NCBI GenBank assembly: GCA_964573155.1
Contig: CAZNIN010000006.1
Location: forward strand, 1-34,381
Direction: 5' to 3'
Length of the DNA: 34,381 nt
Source of the DNA: JAGQNK01 sp964573155
GTDB lineage: Bacteria > Patescibacteriota > Saccharimonadia > Saccharimonadales > JAGQNK01
A program made the position numbers and the translations under genes. Numbering within the stretch: the first letter of the stretch is position 1; the number at the start of each line of letters is the position of its first letter. Below the pieces are notes generated by a model that ran no database searches, was not told the origin of the DNA, and worked only from the letters and a program-made list of their open reading frames with translations. Positions 1 to 9,424 of the stretch are shown in pieces.

Positions 1-3000
1 ATTCTACGTTTATCAATGTTCACAATGAATTGACAGTTCAGATTAATCCCACAGAGTCTGGCGCTAGCGGCGGCGGCTTGGTTGGCATAAACCGCAGTAA
101 TATTCAGAGAAGTTCCAATGCCGGATCAGTTATTGGAAATGTACCCGAAGCGGGCGGCGTAGATATAAACCTCGGTGGAATCGCAGGGCTGACAGATACA
201 TGGGATGGAGCGACGGGCCATATAGAAGACAGCTACTCAACGGGAGTAGTACGATTAAACAATACAGCTGAAGAGTACGCCGGTAGCGTTAATTGTGGTG
301 GACTCATTGGATCGCTTAGTAGCCCGTCCACCGTCAGGCGTACGTATGCTACGGGCGATATACAATGTCCTGCAAACGCTGGTGCAGCGGGAGGTTTGCT
401 AGGCATAGTTTTGACCTACGATGCAACTGAGAAACATATTGAATATAACTTTACAATCAGTCATGTTAACGGTCCCTGGGGTGGGCGTGGGCTTCTAGTG
501 TGGGTTGGCGCGGCTATCGACTTGTCAAGTAATTATTATGATGTGACCGCAACAGGCTCTGATAAGTGCACAGGGGATTATCCCGAAGCCTGTAACGGAG
601 TAAACGCAGACGGAACGAACCCGAATTATTTCAAGAACCAGGATAACCCGCCATTCCACAACTGGGACCAGGCGGCTGTTTGGTCAATAGGTCCTGATCT
701 GCCTGAGTTAAAAGTGATGCAGATAAGTCCCGATTCGCCGACCGGACTGAGTGCTGTACGGAGTGAGACCATAGAGTTATCGTGGGATGCTCCAATTCCT
801 GTAGATGGACGGAGTGAAAATATCCTAGATTACAAGGTAGAGTACAGACAGGTCGGTGAAACGAGTTGGACTGAATACGATGATGGTGAGTCTCCATTGA
901 CCTCGGTATCAGTATCAGGGTTAGGTAACGCTAATTCCTACCAGTTCAGAGTGCGCGCAGCTAATGCCATAGGCTATGGGTTATATTCGGAGGTGCTCTT
1001 GGTTTCAATAGATGCACCGAGCCAACCAGTTGCAGGGTTGTCTGCAACGATGCGAGCTAAGGGCGCGTTTTTGTCTTGGGATCAAGTCGAGACGGCAAGT
1101 GATTATAGAGTTCAGTACAAAAAAAGCACTGATCTCAGCTGGCTTGATTGGCAACGGATGGGCAATACGCTATCTACTAGCACGCCAATTTTTGGCCTAA
1201 CACCTGAAACATCCTATACGTTTAGGGTAGCGGCTGTAAACGACGGCGGCCAAGGCCCATGGTCAGAAGAACTGACTCAGGTTACTCCAAAACAGCAGCA
1301 ATATGTGATAAGAACATGTCAGGAGCTGCAAGATATTGAAGAAGATCTATCTGGTATCTATACGCTCGGCAATGATATTGACTGTTCAGATACGGTCAAC
1401 TGGAATGACGGGGCTGGCTTTATCCCCATAGGCCAATCTCAGGAAATGTTTATTGGGAGTTTTGACGGAGCAGGCTACTCAATAAAAAATATATATATTA
1501 ATGTTCAGATTACTGGTTCGGCTAATGAATCATTTACGGGGGTAGGCCTATTTAGCGGCGTCTTGGATGCCGATATTGTTAATGTACATATGCAAAACAC
1601 GGTTGTGATTGCTAGTTACGCTCTTAGCGAATCAGTTGACTCTAACCAAGATGGCATACCAGATGGCGTTGATTTACCAAGCACTTCCGAGGATTTCCAG
1701 CAGCTACTTTCGGGTGATCCTCAAAGTATAGTGCAGGGTTTGACTAGCGCAGGCCAAGCGGTGAGTAATTTTGGCAAGGTGGGTGCCGGCAGTGTTGCAG
1801 GACTTGTCTTGGGGGGTGGAGAATATAAAAACATTACAAGCTCAAATGGTGCCATCGTAGGCGGTGACAGTGGTGGAATCTTTGGCATTGTTGTGCCTTT
1901 TACTGCTATGAACCAGATAGAAGCATTAAGCATGGGGGGCGTTTCAAGTACCACCGAGAGTCGTAATACGCGTATCACTATGAGTGGATTGTCTTCTTCT
2001 GGTGCAGTCAGCGGTGTGATGTCGGGCGGATTAGTAGGCATGATCTTGTCTGGGGGAGCAGATAACGTTACTCAACCGCAAATAACGATTATAGATAGTC
2101 AATCATCTGCATCGGTTGATGGTAACATTTCGGGTGGGCTAGTTGGAGTAGCAGCCTCCCTTACAGAGATACTGTCAATGGTTATGAGTGGTGACCCTTC
2201 GCAGTTACCCAGTGCTCTCGGGTCGGTACTGACAACTTACGACATTGAGATAAAGAATTCACTGTCGAGGGGAAATGTTAGTGCCTGTAACGCTATCACG
2301 CAAGTTCCCGTCGGAAGTCTGGGCGGAGTCCTAGGTTTTGGTGTCGGTGTGAAGATTAGTACTTCACATGCTAAGGGCGACGTAACGACGTGTTCAAACG
2401 ATGATTCGGAGATCGGCGTATATGGCGGAGCGGCTGGTGGTTTAGCGGGCAGTCTTCTCGTGGGCCAGATAGAGGCGAGCACTGCCAGCGGTAGGATTGG
2501 TGGTGTTCAGCAGTACGAATCCCCGCCGCAAGAAAATAGAATGAGAATATTTACAGGAAGCACCGGCGGTCTTGTCGGGATATTTTTAGCTGGTGGTGAC
2601 AAGGACGACCAGCCAGTTATACACAAAAGCTCATTCTCGGGTCGAGTTGTTAATGAGGGTGGTAATGCACTTTTTGCGGTCAGCGGAGGGCTGACTGGTA
2701 TTTACGTTGGCAACGGAACTGTCAAAGATTCTTATGCATCTGCGCCTGTCGAGAATGTATTACCAGGGGATTACTATTTTGGCGCCAGCATAAGCGGTGG
2801 TCTGATGGGACTGTCGGTAGGTATAGATGCACCAGCGATACTTGGTGCAGTATTTGGCGGACAGCCGAACTCTATAAAAGGCATAGTAATAGATAATTCT
2901 TACGCTAGTGGAGCAGTGAAGACAACCAATAATGGCGGAGGGATGCTGGCGTCAATTTCTGGCGGCATGGGGGGGATGCTAATTGGCCATGCAAGCATTG

Positions 3001-5789
3001 TGAACTCTCATGCGACTGGTGATGTTACGTCCAATATGTCAGACGGCATCTCCATTGATATAGGAAATTTTATGCAGGCGCAGGGTAATTCTGTTGCTGT
3101 ATCTGGCGGCTTGCTTGGCTTTACGGCAGGCATAGACCAAGCGCAGGTATTGGCGGCAGTAGCCGGTCAAGAGTCGACTGCGACAGATGGAATATTAATA
3201 AATAATAGTTACGCATCAGGAAACACTAAGGGTACCTTGAGCGGTGGCCTCATTGGCTATGCTGAATTAAGAACCCGGGTAAATAAAACGTATGCTGAAG
3301 GTAATGTTCGGGGTACGATCGTTGGTGGGCTGGTTGGAGGGAGTGGAATAGGAACGACAGGAGGCTTGGTCGCTGCTAGTGTTGCATTATCTAGCCTGGA
3401 AGGAGCGGAAGTTATCCCACCAGTATTTTTGCAGATGATAGACAAAGGCGCCGATATGATATCACCTTTGGTTATTACCAATACGTACACTACCGGTAAG
3501 GTGACTGCCGTACCACTTGTAATCAGCGTGGCGCAGAATGGCGCACCTGGACCTGTGGCGCCAATCGAACTTCCGAGCATTGCAGGGGGTATTGTTGGGT
3601 TATTTACTTCTCCGGCGGGTCGCATAGAAGACTCTTACGCCAGTGGTGAAGTCTCAGTGGCTCGGGATCTTGATATTGCGGATGCGCTTCCGAACCAAAT
3701 AAAGGTTCCTCGCATAAGCAGCATGGTCGGGGGTGTATTTGGGCTGGGTATTGCAATGCCACAGCCAGATTTGAGGGCAATAGTAAATTCTACCGGTGCC
3801 AATAACGAAGAGCTTCCGATAGATGCTTTCTTTAAGGCGCCCATACGAGTGAAAAATGTTTTTGCCGCAAGCGACCTCAATGTGCCTGACAAAACATTGG
3901 TCGGTGGTGTTGCCGGCTTGTTTGGCTCACCATTTAGTGCCGCATTCCAAGATTCTGTTTCATCGGATAAGTTCTATGAAATCGATAATATATATTTTGA
4001 CGAATCACAAATCCATGTAAGTAACTGTAATGGTCCCCGTAAGCCAGATTTGTTTTTTAATCAGTTGTTTGAAGGTCTTGAAGTTCCAGATGGCGCCTCG
4101 CCACCCGTGCCGATACCAGAAGAGTCTCCAGTGGACATGGTCTTGCCATTCTTCAAGGTTGCTAGTTGTAAGTCGGTGAACCAGGATAAATCCATGCCAA
4201 ACTACTTCAAGAATAACAATACGAATCCTCCCCTAAACAAGTGGGATTTTGACAAAACGTGGGTAGTTCGAGCAGATGATTTTCCAAAATTTGTTGCAGG
4301 CGCCAACACATCGAATCCAGTTTCTCCTCCTGAGCCCGTGCAACTTCCAGCGCCAGTGCAGTTGACGACAGGTCCGCGACGTCTGCCGCCAAGCGGATTT
4401 GGTGCTGGTGGTCCTGGTACGGATGCGATTGACGGTATCGGAGCCCTAGACAACTTCGCCAGAAAACAGTTTGGTGAAGTATCAAGTAAGATCGCCAGAC
4501 TAATTCCGTACATGCTGCTTATTTTATTATTAGCTCTAGCTCTCTTCTATACTTATCTCTCGATTCTCGAAGACGAGCGTAGGAAGCGCTTACGGCGGCT
4601 CATTGCACGATTTAAAGCTGCGCAGGAAGCACGCTCTGTCTATATCAAGATTAGCTCGCATTATGTAAACACACCTCTGGCTAAAATGCGTAATGCACTT
4701 GAGCTGTTAATTTCCCTGCAAAAACTGACGCCGGAACTTATAGCGGAGCTGCAAACGCACCTTACGAAACTATTGGGCAATGTCAAAATAATGCTGAGTG
4801 CCGCCCAAGATCAAGGACAGGATCAGGAAAAAACAACCACGGATCTCAAAAGTATCAAACTTCCATCGTTGCTTCGAGAGCCTGCTGTGTGGCTACCTAT
4901 TGCCCTAACAGCTACAGGGCTAATATTTGTAAACGTTATCTTTGTTCGCCTCGAAAAGTATGAACCGAGTTTCATAAACACTATTGCGCAACTCGGATTA
5001 TTTGTAATAGCCGGAGGGGCATTGGTGGTATCGTATTTCTTCCTGAGTGAATCACGCAAAATCAAGGCTCTTACTCAAGCGGAACTTGATGCTGAGCAGA
5101 AGACCTTAGACCAACAAAACTATTTAATAAGTTCGATCGCAACAAGTTTAAGCACGGAATTGCTCGCAATCAAGCGCCACGAGCCAGAAATATCTCAGGC
5201 GCATAATGGTCACCTATTTCTTGCCGGACTCCGAGAGCTGGATAGTATGGTTTCGCATTTTGATAGACTTCTGCAGTTGTCAAAGCATATGCCTGGTGTG
5301 GAGTGGTGTATTGATGCAGGCAAAGCTACGAAGCAAGTAATAACTGACACTGCGACAGCTGCGGAGAAAGCACAAGTCATTGTTAGCATTACGATGTCCA
5401 CCGACAAAACTTGGGTTAATATCGATAGCGATTCACTACATCATCTTATATATGCTGCAGTGGATAATGCTATCAAATTCAGCCCGCCAGGTGCAAAGGT
5501 CGAAGTCTCTATAAAAGACGTTGAGAAAATGGTCCAGATTGAGGTTGAGGATCATGGCAGAGGCATCCCGAAAGCGCGCATTGATCAAATTTTCCAACCT
5601 TTTTCACGACTCAGTTCTGTTGAACAGTACGATTTTGAAGGAATGGGGCTTGATCTATACTTCTCTAAGGTCATAGTCGATCACTATGGCGGGTCAATTG
5701 TGCTCGATTCTCAGGAAGGTTCGAGAACAATCGTCAGAATACGATTGCCACAAGCAAACACTTCTCCTAGAGGCGCGAAGCAAAAGTAA
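1..5789 (+). CDS. GLUG/FN3 surface protein fused to a histidine-kinase-like module (5' partial)
   Basis: The reading frame is open back to the window edge, so the TTG at 30 is not the real start and the N-terminus lies outside. Residues are numbered from that TTG. The frame shows GLUG-type GG[LIV]xG repeats followed by SYAxG motifs (about 1-220), two fibronectin type III domains (about 233-327 and 328-419), then a long second GLUG block (about 425-1420) with roughly 20 GG[LIV]xG motifs in total. A calcium-binding-like DSNQDGIPDGVD loop begins at 537. A Pro-rich linker (about 1427-1470) precedes membrane segments at about 1492-1512, 1612-1634 and 1645-1667. A kinase H-box-like SHYVNTPL (His1544) lies between the first and second. 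The C-terminus is a HATPase_c domain with N-box DNAIKFS (1812), G1 DHGRG (1841) and G2 GMGL (about 1872). Inferred role: a surface-exposed adhesin/sensor signalling into the cytoplasm. No response regulator is adjacent. Confidence 0.9.
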   Translation, partial: STFINVHNELTVQINPTESGASGGGLVGINRSNIQRSSNAGSVIGNVPEAGGVDINLGGIAGLTDTWDGATGHIEDSYSTGVVRLNNTAEEYAGSVNCGGLIGSLSSPSTVRRTYATGDIQCPANAGAAGGLLGIVLTYDATEKHIEYNFTISHVNGPWGGRGLLVWVGAAIDLSSNYYDVTATGSDKCTGDYPEACNGVNADGTNPNYFKNQDNPPFHNWDQAAVWSIGPDLPELKVMQISPDSPTGLSAVRSETIELSWDAPIPVDGRSENILDYKVEYRQVGETSWTEYDDGESPLTSVSVSGLGNANSYQFRVRAANAIGYGLYSEVLLVSIDAPSQPVAGLSATMRAKGAFLSWDQVETASDYRVQYKKSTDLSWLDWQRMGNTLSTSTPIFGLTPETSYTFRVAAVNDGGQGPWSEELTQVTPKQQQYVIRTCQELQDIEEDLSGIYTLGNDIDCSDTVNWNDGAGFIPIGQSQEMFIGSFDGAGYSIKNIYINVQITGSANESFTGVGLFSGVLDADIVNVHMQNTVVIASYALSESVDSNQDGIPDGVDLPSTSEDFQQLLSGDPQSIVQGLTSAGQAVSNFGKVGAGSVAGLVLGGGEYKNITSSNGAIVGGDSGGIFGIVVPFTAMNQIEALSMGGVSSTTESRNTRITMSGLSSSGAVSGVMSGGLVGMILSGGADNVTQPQITIIDSQSSASVDGNISGGLVGVAASLTEILSMVMSGDPSQLPSALGSVLTTYDIEIKNSLSRGNVSACNAITQVPVGSLGGVLGFGVGVKISTSHAKGDVTTCSNDDSEIGVYGGAAGGLAGSLLVGQIEASTASGRIGGVQQYESPPQENRMRIFTGSTGGLVGIFLAGGDKDDQPVIHKSSFSGRVVNEGGNALFAVSGGLTGIYVGNGTVKDSYASAPVENVLPGDYYFGASISGGLMGLSVGIDAPAILGAVFGGQPNSIKGIVIDNSYASGAVKTTNNGGGMLASISGGMGGMLIGHASIVNSHATGDVTSNMSDGISIDIGNFMQAQGNSVAVSGGLLGFTAGIDQAQVLAAVAGQESTATDGILINNSYASGNTKGTLSGGLIGYAELRTRVNKTYAEGNVRGTIVGGLVGGSGIGTTGGLVAASVALSSLEGAEVIPPVFLQMIDKGADMISPLVITNTYTTGKVTAVPLVISVAQNGAPGPVAPIELPSIAGGIVGLFTSPAGRIEDSYASGEVSVARDLDIADALPNQIKVPRISSMVGGVFGLGIAMPQPDLRAIVNSTGANNEELPIDAFFKAPIRVKNVFAASDLNVPDKTLVGGVAGLFGSPFSAAFQDSVSSDKFYEIDNIYFDESQIHVSNCNGPRKPDLFFNQLFEGLEVPDGASPPVPIPEESPVDMVLPFFKVASCKSVNQDKSMPNYFKNNNTNPPLNKWDFDKTWVVRADDFPKFVAGANTSNPVSPPEPVQLPAPVQLTTGPRRLPPSGFGAGGPGTDAIDGIGALDNFARKQFGEVSSKIARLIPYMLLILLLALALFYTYLSILEDERRKRLRRLIARFKAAQEARSVYIKISSHYVNTPLAKMRNALELLISLQKLTPELIAELQTHLTKLLGNVKIMLSAAQDQGQDQEKTTTDLKSIKLPSLLREPAVWLPIALTATGLIFVNVIFVRLEKYEPSFINTIAQLGLFVIAGGALVVSYFFLSESRKIKALTQAELDAEQKTLDQQNYLISSIATSLSTELLAIKRHEPEISQAHNGHLFLAGLRELDSMVSHFDRLLQLSKHMPGVEWCIDAGKATKQVITDTATAAEKAQVIVSITMSTDKTWVNIDSDSLHHLIYAAVDNAIKFSPPGAKVEVSIKDVEKMVQIEVEDHGRGIPKARIDQIFQPFSRLSSVEQYDFEGMGLDLYFSKVIVDHYGGSIVLDSQEGSRTIVRIRLPQANTSPRGAKQK

Positions 5790-5874
5790 GCTGCGCTGTA
5801 TGTTTCATGGGTTATGAGTTATTTATGACAGCGGTGACGCATGACATATTTGGCTTCTAGTAATACATGAGTAC

Positions 5875-5880
5875 TATACT
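5875..5880 (+). promoter_or_regulatory. -10 TATACT, leaderless spacing to ATG 5887
   Basis: TATACT ends exactly 6 nt before the ATG of the next gene, so transcription would begin at or next to the start codon. No Shine-Dalgarno sequence could fit in the transcript. Confidence 0.6.
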
Positions 5881-5886
5881 AATAGT

Positions 5887-6702
5887 ATGGATAAAGACAT
5901 CCACTATATTGATCCTAGTCATCAGCGTGAGCGGTCTGAGTACGACGAAGAAACTGCTGCAAAATACGTAAGTGACTTACAGCCGATCAAAGAAGGCCGA
6001 CGTCGAAAAAGACGAAAGAGGTTATTTATACTCGCTCTACTCACTCTCTTGGCTCTTGTGACGGCCGGCTATTTTATGTTTGTGCGTACTGACAATAAAC
6101 ATGTCGCACAGTCGCCCCAGGCAGGCGGCGAGCAAGCTGTCCCAGCACCACAGCCCTCATCTCAAATTAAAGAATATACATCTGATAGTATGAATCTTGC
6201 TTTTTCATACCCTGGCGATTGGAAGATAGACGACTCCACCCGAGGACTCATAAAAGTAGAATCGCCGATTATAAAATTAGCTGATCTTAATCGTGACCAA
6301 GCTGACGCTAAGGTTGTCGTCACCTTTTTGAGTTCAGGCAGTGAGGTTCCTGGGTTTGGCGATTCAGGGGCTATTGCTGTCAAAGATTCTGAAAAGCTTG
6401 CTTACGCAGCGCCGTCGCAAAACCAACGCGCTGAGACATACTTAAGTTTTGCTGGTTTCGCAGGGCGGGGACTGAATGGAGTTTTTGTGACAGGAGATAG
6501 TGGTTACAAAATTGACCAGCTCATACCGGAATCGGATGTAAAAAAAGGAGATCCTATCATTACAGTCATGTTTTATTCCTGCAGTAACTCAGGATGCACC
6601 GAAGAAGAAAGTGATATGTATACGATAGATCCTGCAGAATGGTCGACAGACAAAAATCTACAGGCAGCATACGAATTGCTGGTTTCACTCCGGGTCGATT
6701 AG
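5887..6702 (+). CDS. single-pass membrane protein with extracytoplasmic PsbP-like domain
   Basis: A 271-residue protein. Residues 1-45 are charged and cytoplasmic, ending in a run of Arg/Lys, followed by one transmembrane helix (about 45-67), which predicts an N-in, C-out anchor. A Pro/Gln/Ser linker (about 75-95) leads to a domain beginning with a SMNLAFSYPGDWK-like segment, which resembles the opening of PsbP/LpqN-type extracytoplasmic lipid- or ligand-binding folds ('fsYP..W'). Two cysteines in CSNSGC could form a disulfide. The start is fixed by the -10 six bases upstream. It follows the giant surface protein on the same strand after 97 bp. Function is unknown; the PsbP relationship is a pattern impression. 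Confidence 0.8.
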   Translation: MDKDIHYIDPSHQRERSEYDEETAAKYVSDLQPIKEGRRRKRRKRLFILALLTLLALVTAGYFMFVRTDNKHVAQSPQAGGEQAVPAPQPSSQIKEYTSDSMNLAFSYPGDWKIDDSTRGLIKVESPIIKLADLNRDQADAKVVVTFLSSGSEVPGFGDSGAIAVKDSEKLAYAAPSQNQRAETYLSFAGFAGRGLNGVFVTGDSGYKIDQLIPESDVKKGDPIITVMFYSCSNSGCTEEESDMYTIDPAEWSTDKNLQAAYELLVSLRVD

Positions 6703-6763
6703 CAAGCCAGGCTGTGTACAGTTTGAAATACTGACCGTAACACGACATACTACTTATGCGCTT

Positions 6764-7198
6764 ATGATACATACTTTTGCACAATCCTCACCATCAAATG
6801 GCGCCAGTCGGGCCGAAGACTTCCAGCCACAGACCAGAAACCCACAGACAACTGGCGGTAACTTGCAGCCGAGCTCAAGCCTTCAGAGTGCAGGCGACCA
6901 AAACGTTCTGCAAAATGAGGACGCTCGTATCGTAGTGCCTTCAGGCGTATCGGATCCTCCGCTACCCACAGGGTCTTCTCTTAATGGTGGCGGCATAAAT
7001 TGGTTTTTTGTGGTTACGGCTTCTGTTTTGCTAGTCGGGCTCCTAGAGTTTATTTTTCGTTACCGCGAACGGCTAAAGATGAAAACCTCGCGGGCGACAG
7101 AGAGTATCGAGCTCGTGACGTCTGAAGCCCCTCTCATTGAACAGCCCGCAGACGCCAAAAAATCTGACAAGAAGACCAAGCGAATAAAGAGACGCTAG
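6764..7198 (+). CDS. small single-pass membrane protein
   Basis: A 144-residue protein not recognised as a named family. About 85 N-terminal residues are low-complexity (Ser, Gln, Asn, Pro). A single transmembrane helix follows at about residues 80-100 (WFFVVTASVLLVGLLEFIF), then a basic tail ending in KKTKRIKRR. The positive-inside rule puts the tail in the cytoplasm and the Ser/Asn/Pro region outside. No clear Shine-Dalgarno sequence precedes the ATG. It lies 61 bp after the previous membrane protein and 63 bp before the next, so the three may form an envelope cluster. Confidence 0.7.
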   Translation: MIHTFAQSSPSNGASRAEDFQPQTRNPQTTGGNLQPSSSLQSAGDQNVLQNEDARIVVPSGVSDPPLPTGSSLNGGGINWFFVVTASVLLVGLLEFIFRYRERLKMKTSRATESIELVTSEAPLIEQPADAKKSDKKTKRIKRR

Positions 7199-7230
7199 GG
7201 TCAGTGAACCTGGTGACTAGCTGTACTTTT

Positions 7231-7239
7231 TGATAGAAT
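7231..7239 (+). promoter_or_regulatory. extended -10 promoter for the 7262 gene
   Basis: TGATAGAAT fits the extended -10 pattern TGnTAnnnT. It lies 22 nt before the ATG at 7262, leaving a short leader of about 15 nt. Confidence 0.5.
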
Positions 7240-7261
7240 TTAAAGATAAGAGTAACCGTTT

Positions 7262-9367
7262 ATGGCAAAAAAAGACCCTAAAAAGGAACATAAAGCAGAG
7301 CTTATCACTGAAGATGCAGATGTGGTTGCCCGTGTCGAAAAAATGATGGAGCCTGAAGCTAAAAAGACACCTCGGGCTACACCTTCGCAAACCGAACCAG
7401 CGACTGCACCAGAGGTGGTCGACTTGCCTGTGCCCAAGGAGCCATTAAAGATAAAGATTTTGCGAGATGATGAACCTGAACATATGGACGAAGAGCCGAC
7501 CTCAGCGCCTCCGCTCGAAGCAGGTGCGGTTGTCGAACCGAATACAGATACTGAACTGTCAGAAGACACTGTAAAAGTAAAACCACCCATAGAAGAGAAG
7601 GACCAGCAAGCAGATAAAACAAATGTCGAAGCTTCCGAAGTGAATGCTGCCACGGATGCAACCGAGCCAGCTGAAGACCCGAAAACTGCAGAAGCGGTGG
7701 AGGATATCGTGCGGAATGAAAGCGATGATCTGCTAAAGGCTGAGGATGAGAAACTTGCTGCAGCGTTCAAGCCCAAGGAAGAGAAAACCTTCTTCCAGAA
7801 GCTTAAGACATCCTTGCTTGATATATGGCAAAATCCCAAAAAGCGCAAAATACTACTCGGGTCAGTTGCTGGATTCGTGTTCCTTGTAGGCATAGTGCCG
7901 GTTAGTCGCTACTTTATCCTTAACGCAGTAGGCGTTCGAGCGAGCGCTAGTGTCCGCGTGATTGACGAGAGCACTTTGCAACCACTCAAAAATGTCGAGG
8001 TTAGCTTGCATGGTAGTAGTGCGCGAACAGATGATAACGGCGACGCCCGACTTGAGAAAATTAAACTTGGTGCCACGCAGCTCAAGATTGAGCGTCGGGC
8101 ATTTGCTGTAATAGAGCGTAAGGTAACTGTCGGATGGGGCAGTAATCCTCTCGGGGAGGAGAGGCTTCGACCGACAGGTACTCAATATGCATTTCAGGTA
8201 ACAGATTATTTGTCTGCTAAACCTGTCGTTAAGGCCGAGGCTACTAGTGGTGATGCCAGTGCATTTTCAGATGAGCAAGGCAGGATTCTATTGACGTTGG
8301 AAGATCCGGCAGACGAAATAGAAATCAATATTGTCAGCGAAAACCGCCGTACCGAGAAGTTTAAAATAAGCGGTGATACCAAAAATGAGCGCAAAATCCG
8401 GATGGTACCAGCACGAAAGCATGCCTACATATCACGACGCGAAGGCCGCTATGATGTGTACGCAGCATATGCTGACGCCAAAGACGAAAGCCTCGTAGTC
8501 AAAGGTACCGGCAGTGAGCGTGATGATATGGTGCTGGTACCGCACCCAACCGAGAACCTTGTTGCACTTGTCTCAACGCGCGAGGGCAAGCGCAACGCGG
8601 ATGGATATTTGTTGAGCACGCTTGATATTATCGATCTACGGACCAAGCAAGTTGAGTCAGTGCAGACATCTGAACGTATCCAGCTGACAGGTTGGTTTGA
8701 AGACCGTTTGGTGTATGTGCGGATTGTGTCGGGGACCAGTGCCGGCAACCCACAACGCAGCCGTCTAATGGCCTATCACGCAAAAGATGATACGAACAAT
8801 GAGCTGGCTTCTGCGAATTACTTCAATGACGTGATGGCTGTAGGTGATCGCGTATATTATGCGCCCTCCGGCGCATATCAAAACGGAGTAAATGTTAGCT
8901 TGTTTAGCATAAAGGCCGACGGCAGTGATCGTAAGGTTGTCCTTGATAAGGAAGTTTGGAATATGTTCAGAACGTCCTATGAGCACATTGCTTTGGCTGT
9001 GCCAGCTGAATGGTATGACTACCAGATTGGTGAAGAGCATCCAAAAAAGGTTAGTGGCGAACCGGCAAACTTGGTTTCACGAGTTTATATAAATAGTCCT
9101 AATGGCAAAAAAAGCCTCTGGATTGATAATCGTGACGGTAAAGGCGTGCTCATTGTTTATAACGTTGAAGACAAGAAAGAAGAAACTTTACAAACTCAGA
9201 GTGGGCTCAAAACTCCTGTGCACTGGCTGAGTGACGATACTGTTGTGTACCGCATTAAGACCGAGACCGAGACGGCTGATTATGTATTGAGTCTGGAGGG
9301 CGGCGATCCTCGAAAGATTGCTGATGTTACCAACACGGACGGGATTGACAGGTGGTATTATTACTAG
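7262..9367 (+). CDS. membrane-anchored beta-propeller protein with acidic cytoplasmic region
   Basis: A 701-residue protein in three parts. Residues 1-190 are highly charged, Glu/Lys/Pro-rich and probably disordered. A transmembrane helix lies at about 198-220 (LLGSVAGFVFLVGIVPVSRYF). Next come one or two carboxypeptidase-regulatory-like beta-sandwich repeats (about 225-375; pattern 'V.V.D..TLQPL.NVEVSL....TDDNGDARL'). The C-terminal 320 residues carry repeated TolB/WD40-like strands ('LSTLDIIDLRTKQVESV', 'LFSIKADGSDRKVV', 'LSLEGGDPRKI'), suggesting a propeller outside the cell. Family and ligand are unknown. The protein at 29283 has a comparable anchor-plus-propeller plan. Confidence 0.8.
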   Translation: MAKKDPKKEHKAELITEDADVVARVEKMMEPEAKKTPRATPSQTEPATAPEVVDLPVPKEPLKIKILRDDEPEHMDEEPTSAPPLEAGAVVEPNTDTELSEDTVKVKPPIEEKDQQADKTNVEASEVNAATDATEPAEDPKTAEAVEDIVRNESDDLLKAEDEKLAAAFKPKEEKTFFQKLKTSLLDIWQNPKKRKILLGSVAGFVFLVGIVPVSRYFILNAVGVRASASVRVIDESTLQPLKNVEVSLHGSSARTDDNGDARLEKIKLGATQLKIERRAFAVIERKVTVGWGSNPLGEERLRPTGTQYAFQVTDYLSAKPVVKAEATSGDASAFSDEQGRILLTLEDPADEIEINIVSENRRTEKFKISGDTKNERKIRMVPARKHAYISRREGRYDVYAAYADAKDESLVVKGTGSERDDMVLVPHPTENLVALVSTREGKRNADGYLLSTLDIIDLRTKQVESVQTSERIQLTGWFEDRLVYVRIVSGTSAGNPQRSRLMAYHAKDDTNNELASANYFNDVMAVGDRVYYAPSGAYQNGVNVSLFSIKADGSDRKVVLDKEVWNMFRTSYEHIALAVPAEWYDYQIGEEHPKKVSGEPANLVSRVYINSPNGKKSLWIDNRDGKGVLIVYNVEDKKEETLQTQSGLKTPVHWLSDDTVVYRIKTETETADYVLSLEGGDPRKIADVTNTDGIDRWYYY

Positions 9368-9375
9368 CCAGCCAC

Positions 9376-9394
9376 AGGGGAGAAAGCTTCCCCT
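9376..9394 (+). terminator. hairpin after the 7262 gene, without a U-tract
   Basis: AGGGGA-(G)-A pairs with TTCCCCT around an AAGC loop, just after the stop at 9367 and before the next promoter at 9413. There is no following T-run, so it may be a weak terminator or only an mRNA 3' stabiliser. Confidence 0.35.
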
Positions 9395-9412
9395 CTGAGG
9401 TTTCGGTTGGTG

Positions 9413-9418
9413 TATGAT
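9413..9418 (+). promoter_or_regulatory. -10 TATGAT, leaderless spacing to ATG 9425
   Basis: TATGAT ends 6 nt before ATG 9425. This spacing decides the start of the small membrane gene in favour of 9425 rather than the upstream in-frame GTG at 9407. Confidence 0.6.
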
Positions 9419-9424
9419 GAATGT

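Noticed and set aside
3257..3892. Antisense open frames opposite the GLUG region
   Set aside because: Shadows of a Gly/Ser/Ala-rich repeat gene; low-complexity Pro/Thr content, no initiation signals.
7240..7893. Antisense open frame of 217 residues, Ser-rich
   Set aside because: It mirrors the Glu/Lys-rich coding region of the 7262 gene, has no ribosome site or promoter, and its composition is what the complement of such codons gives.
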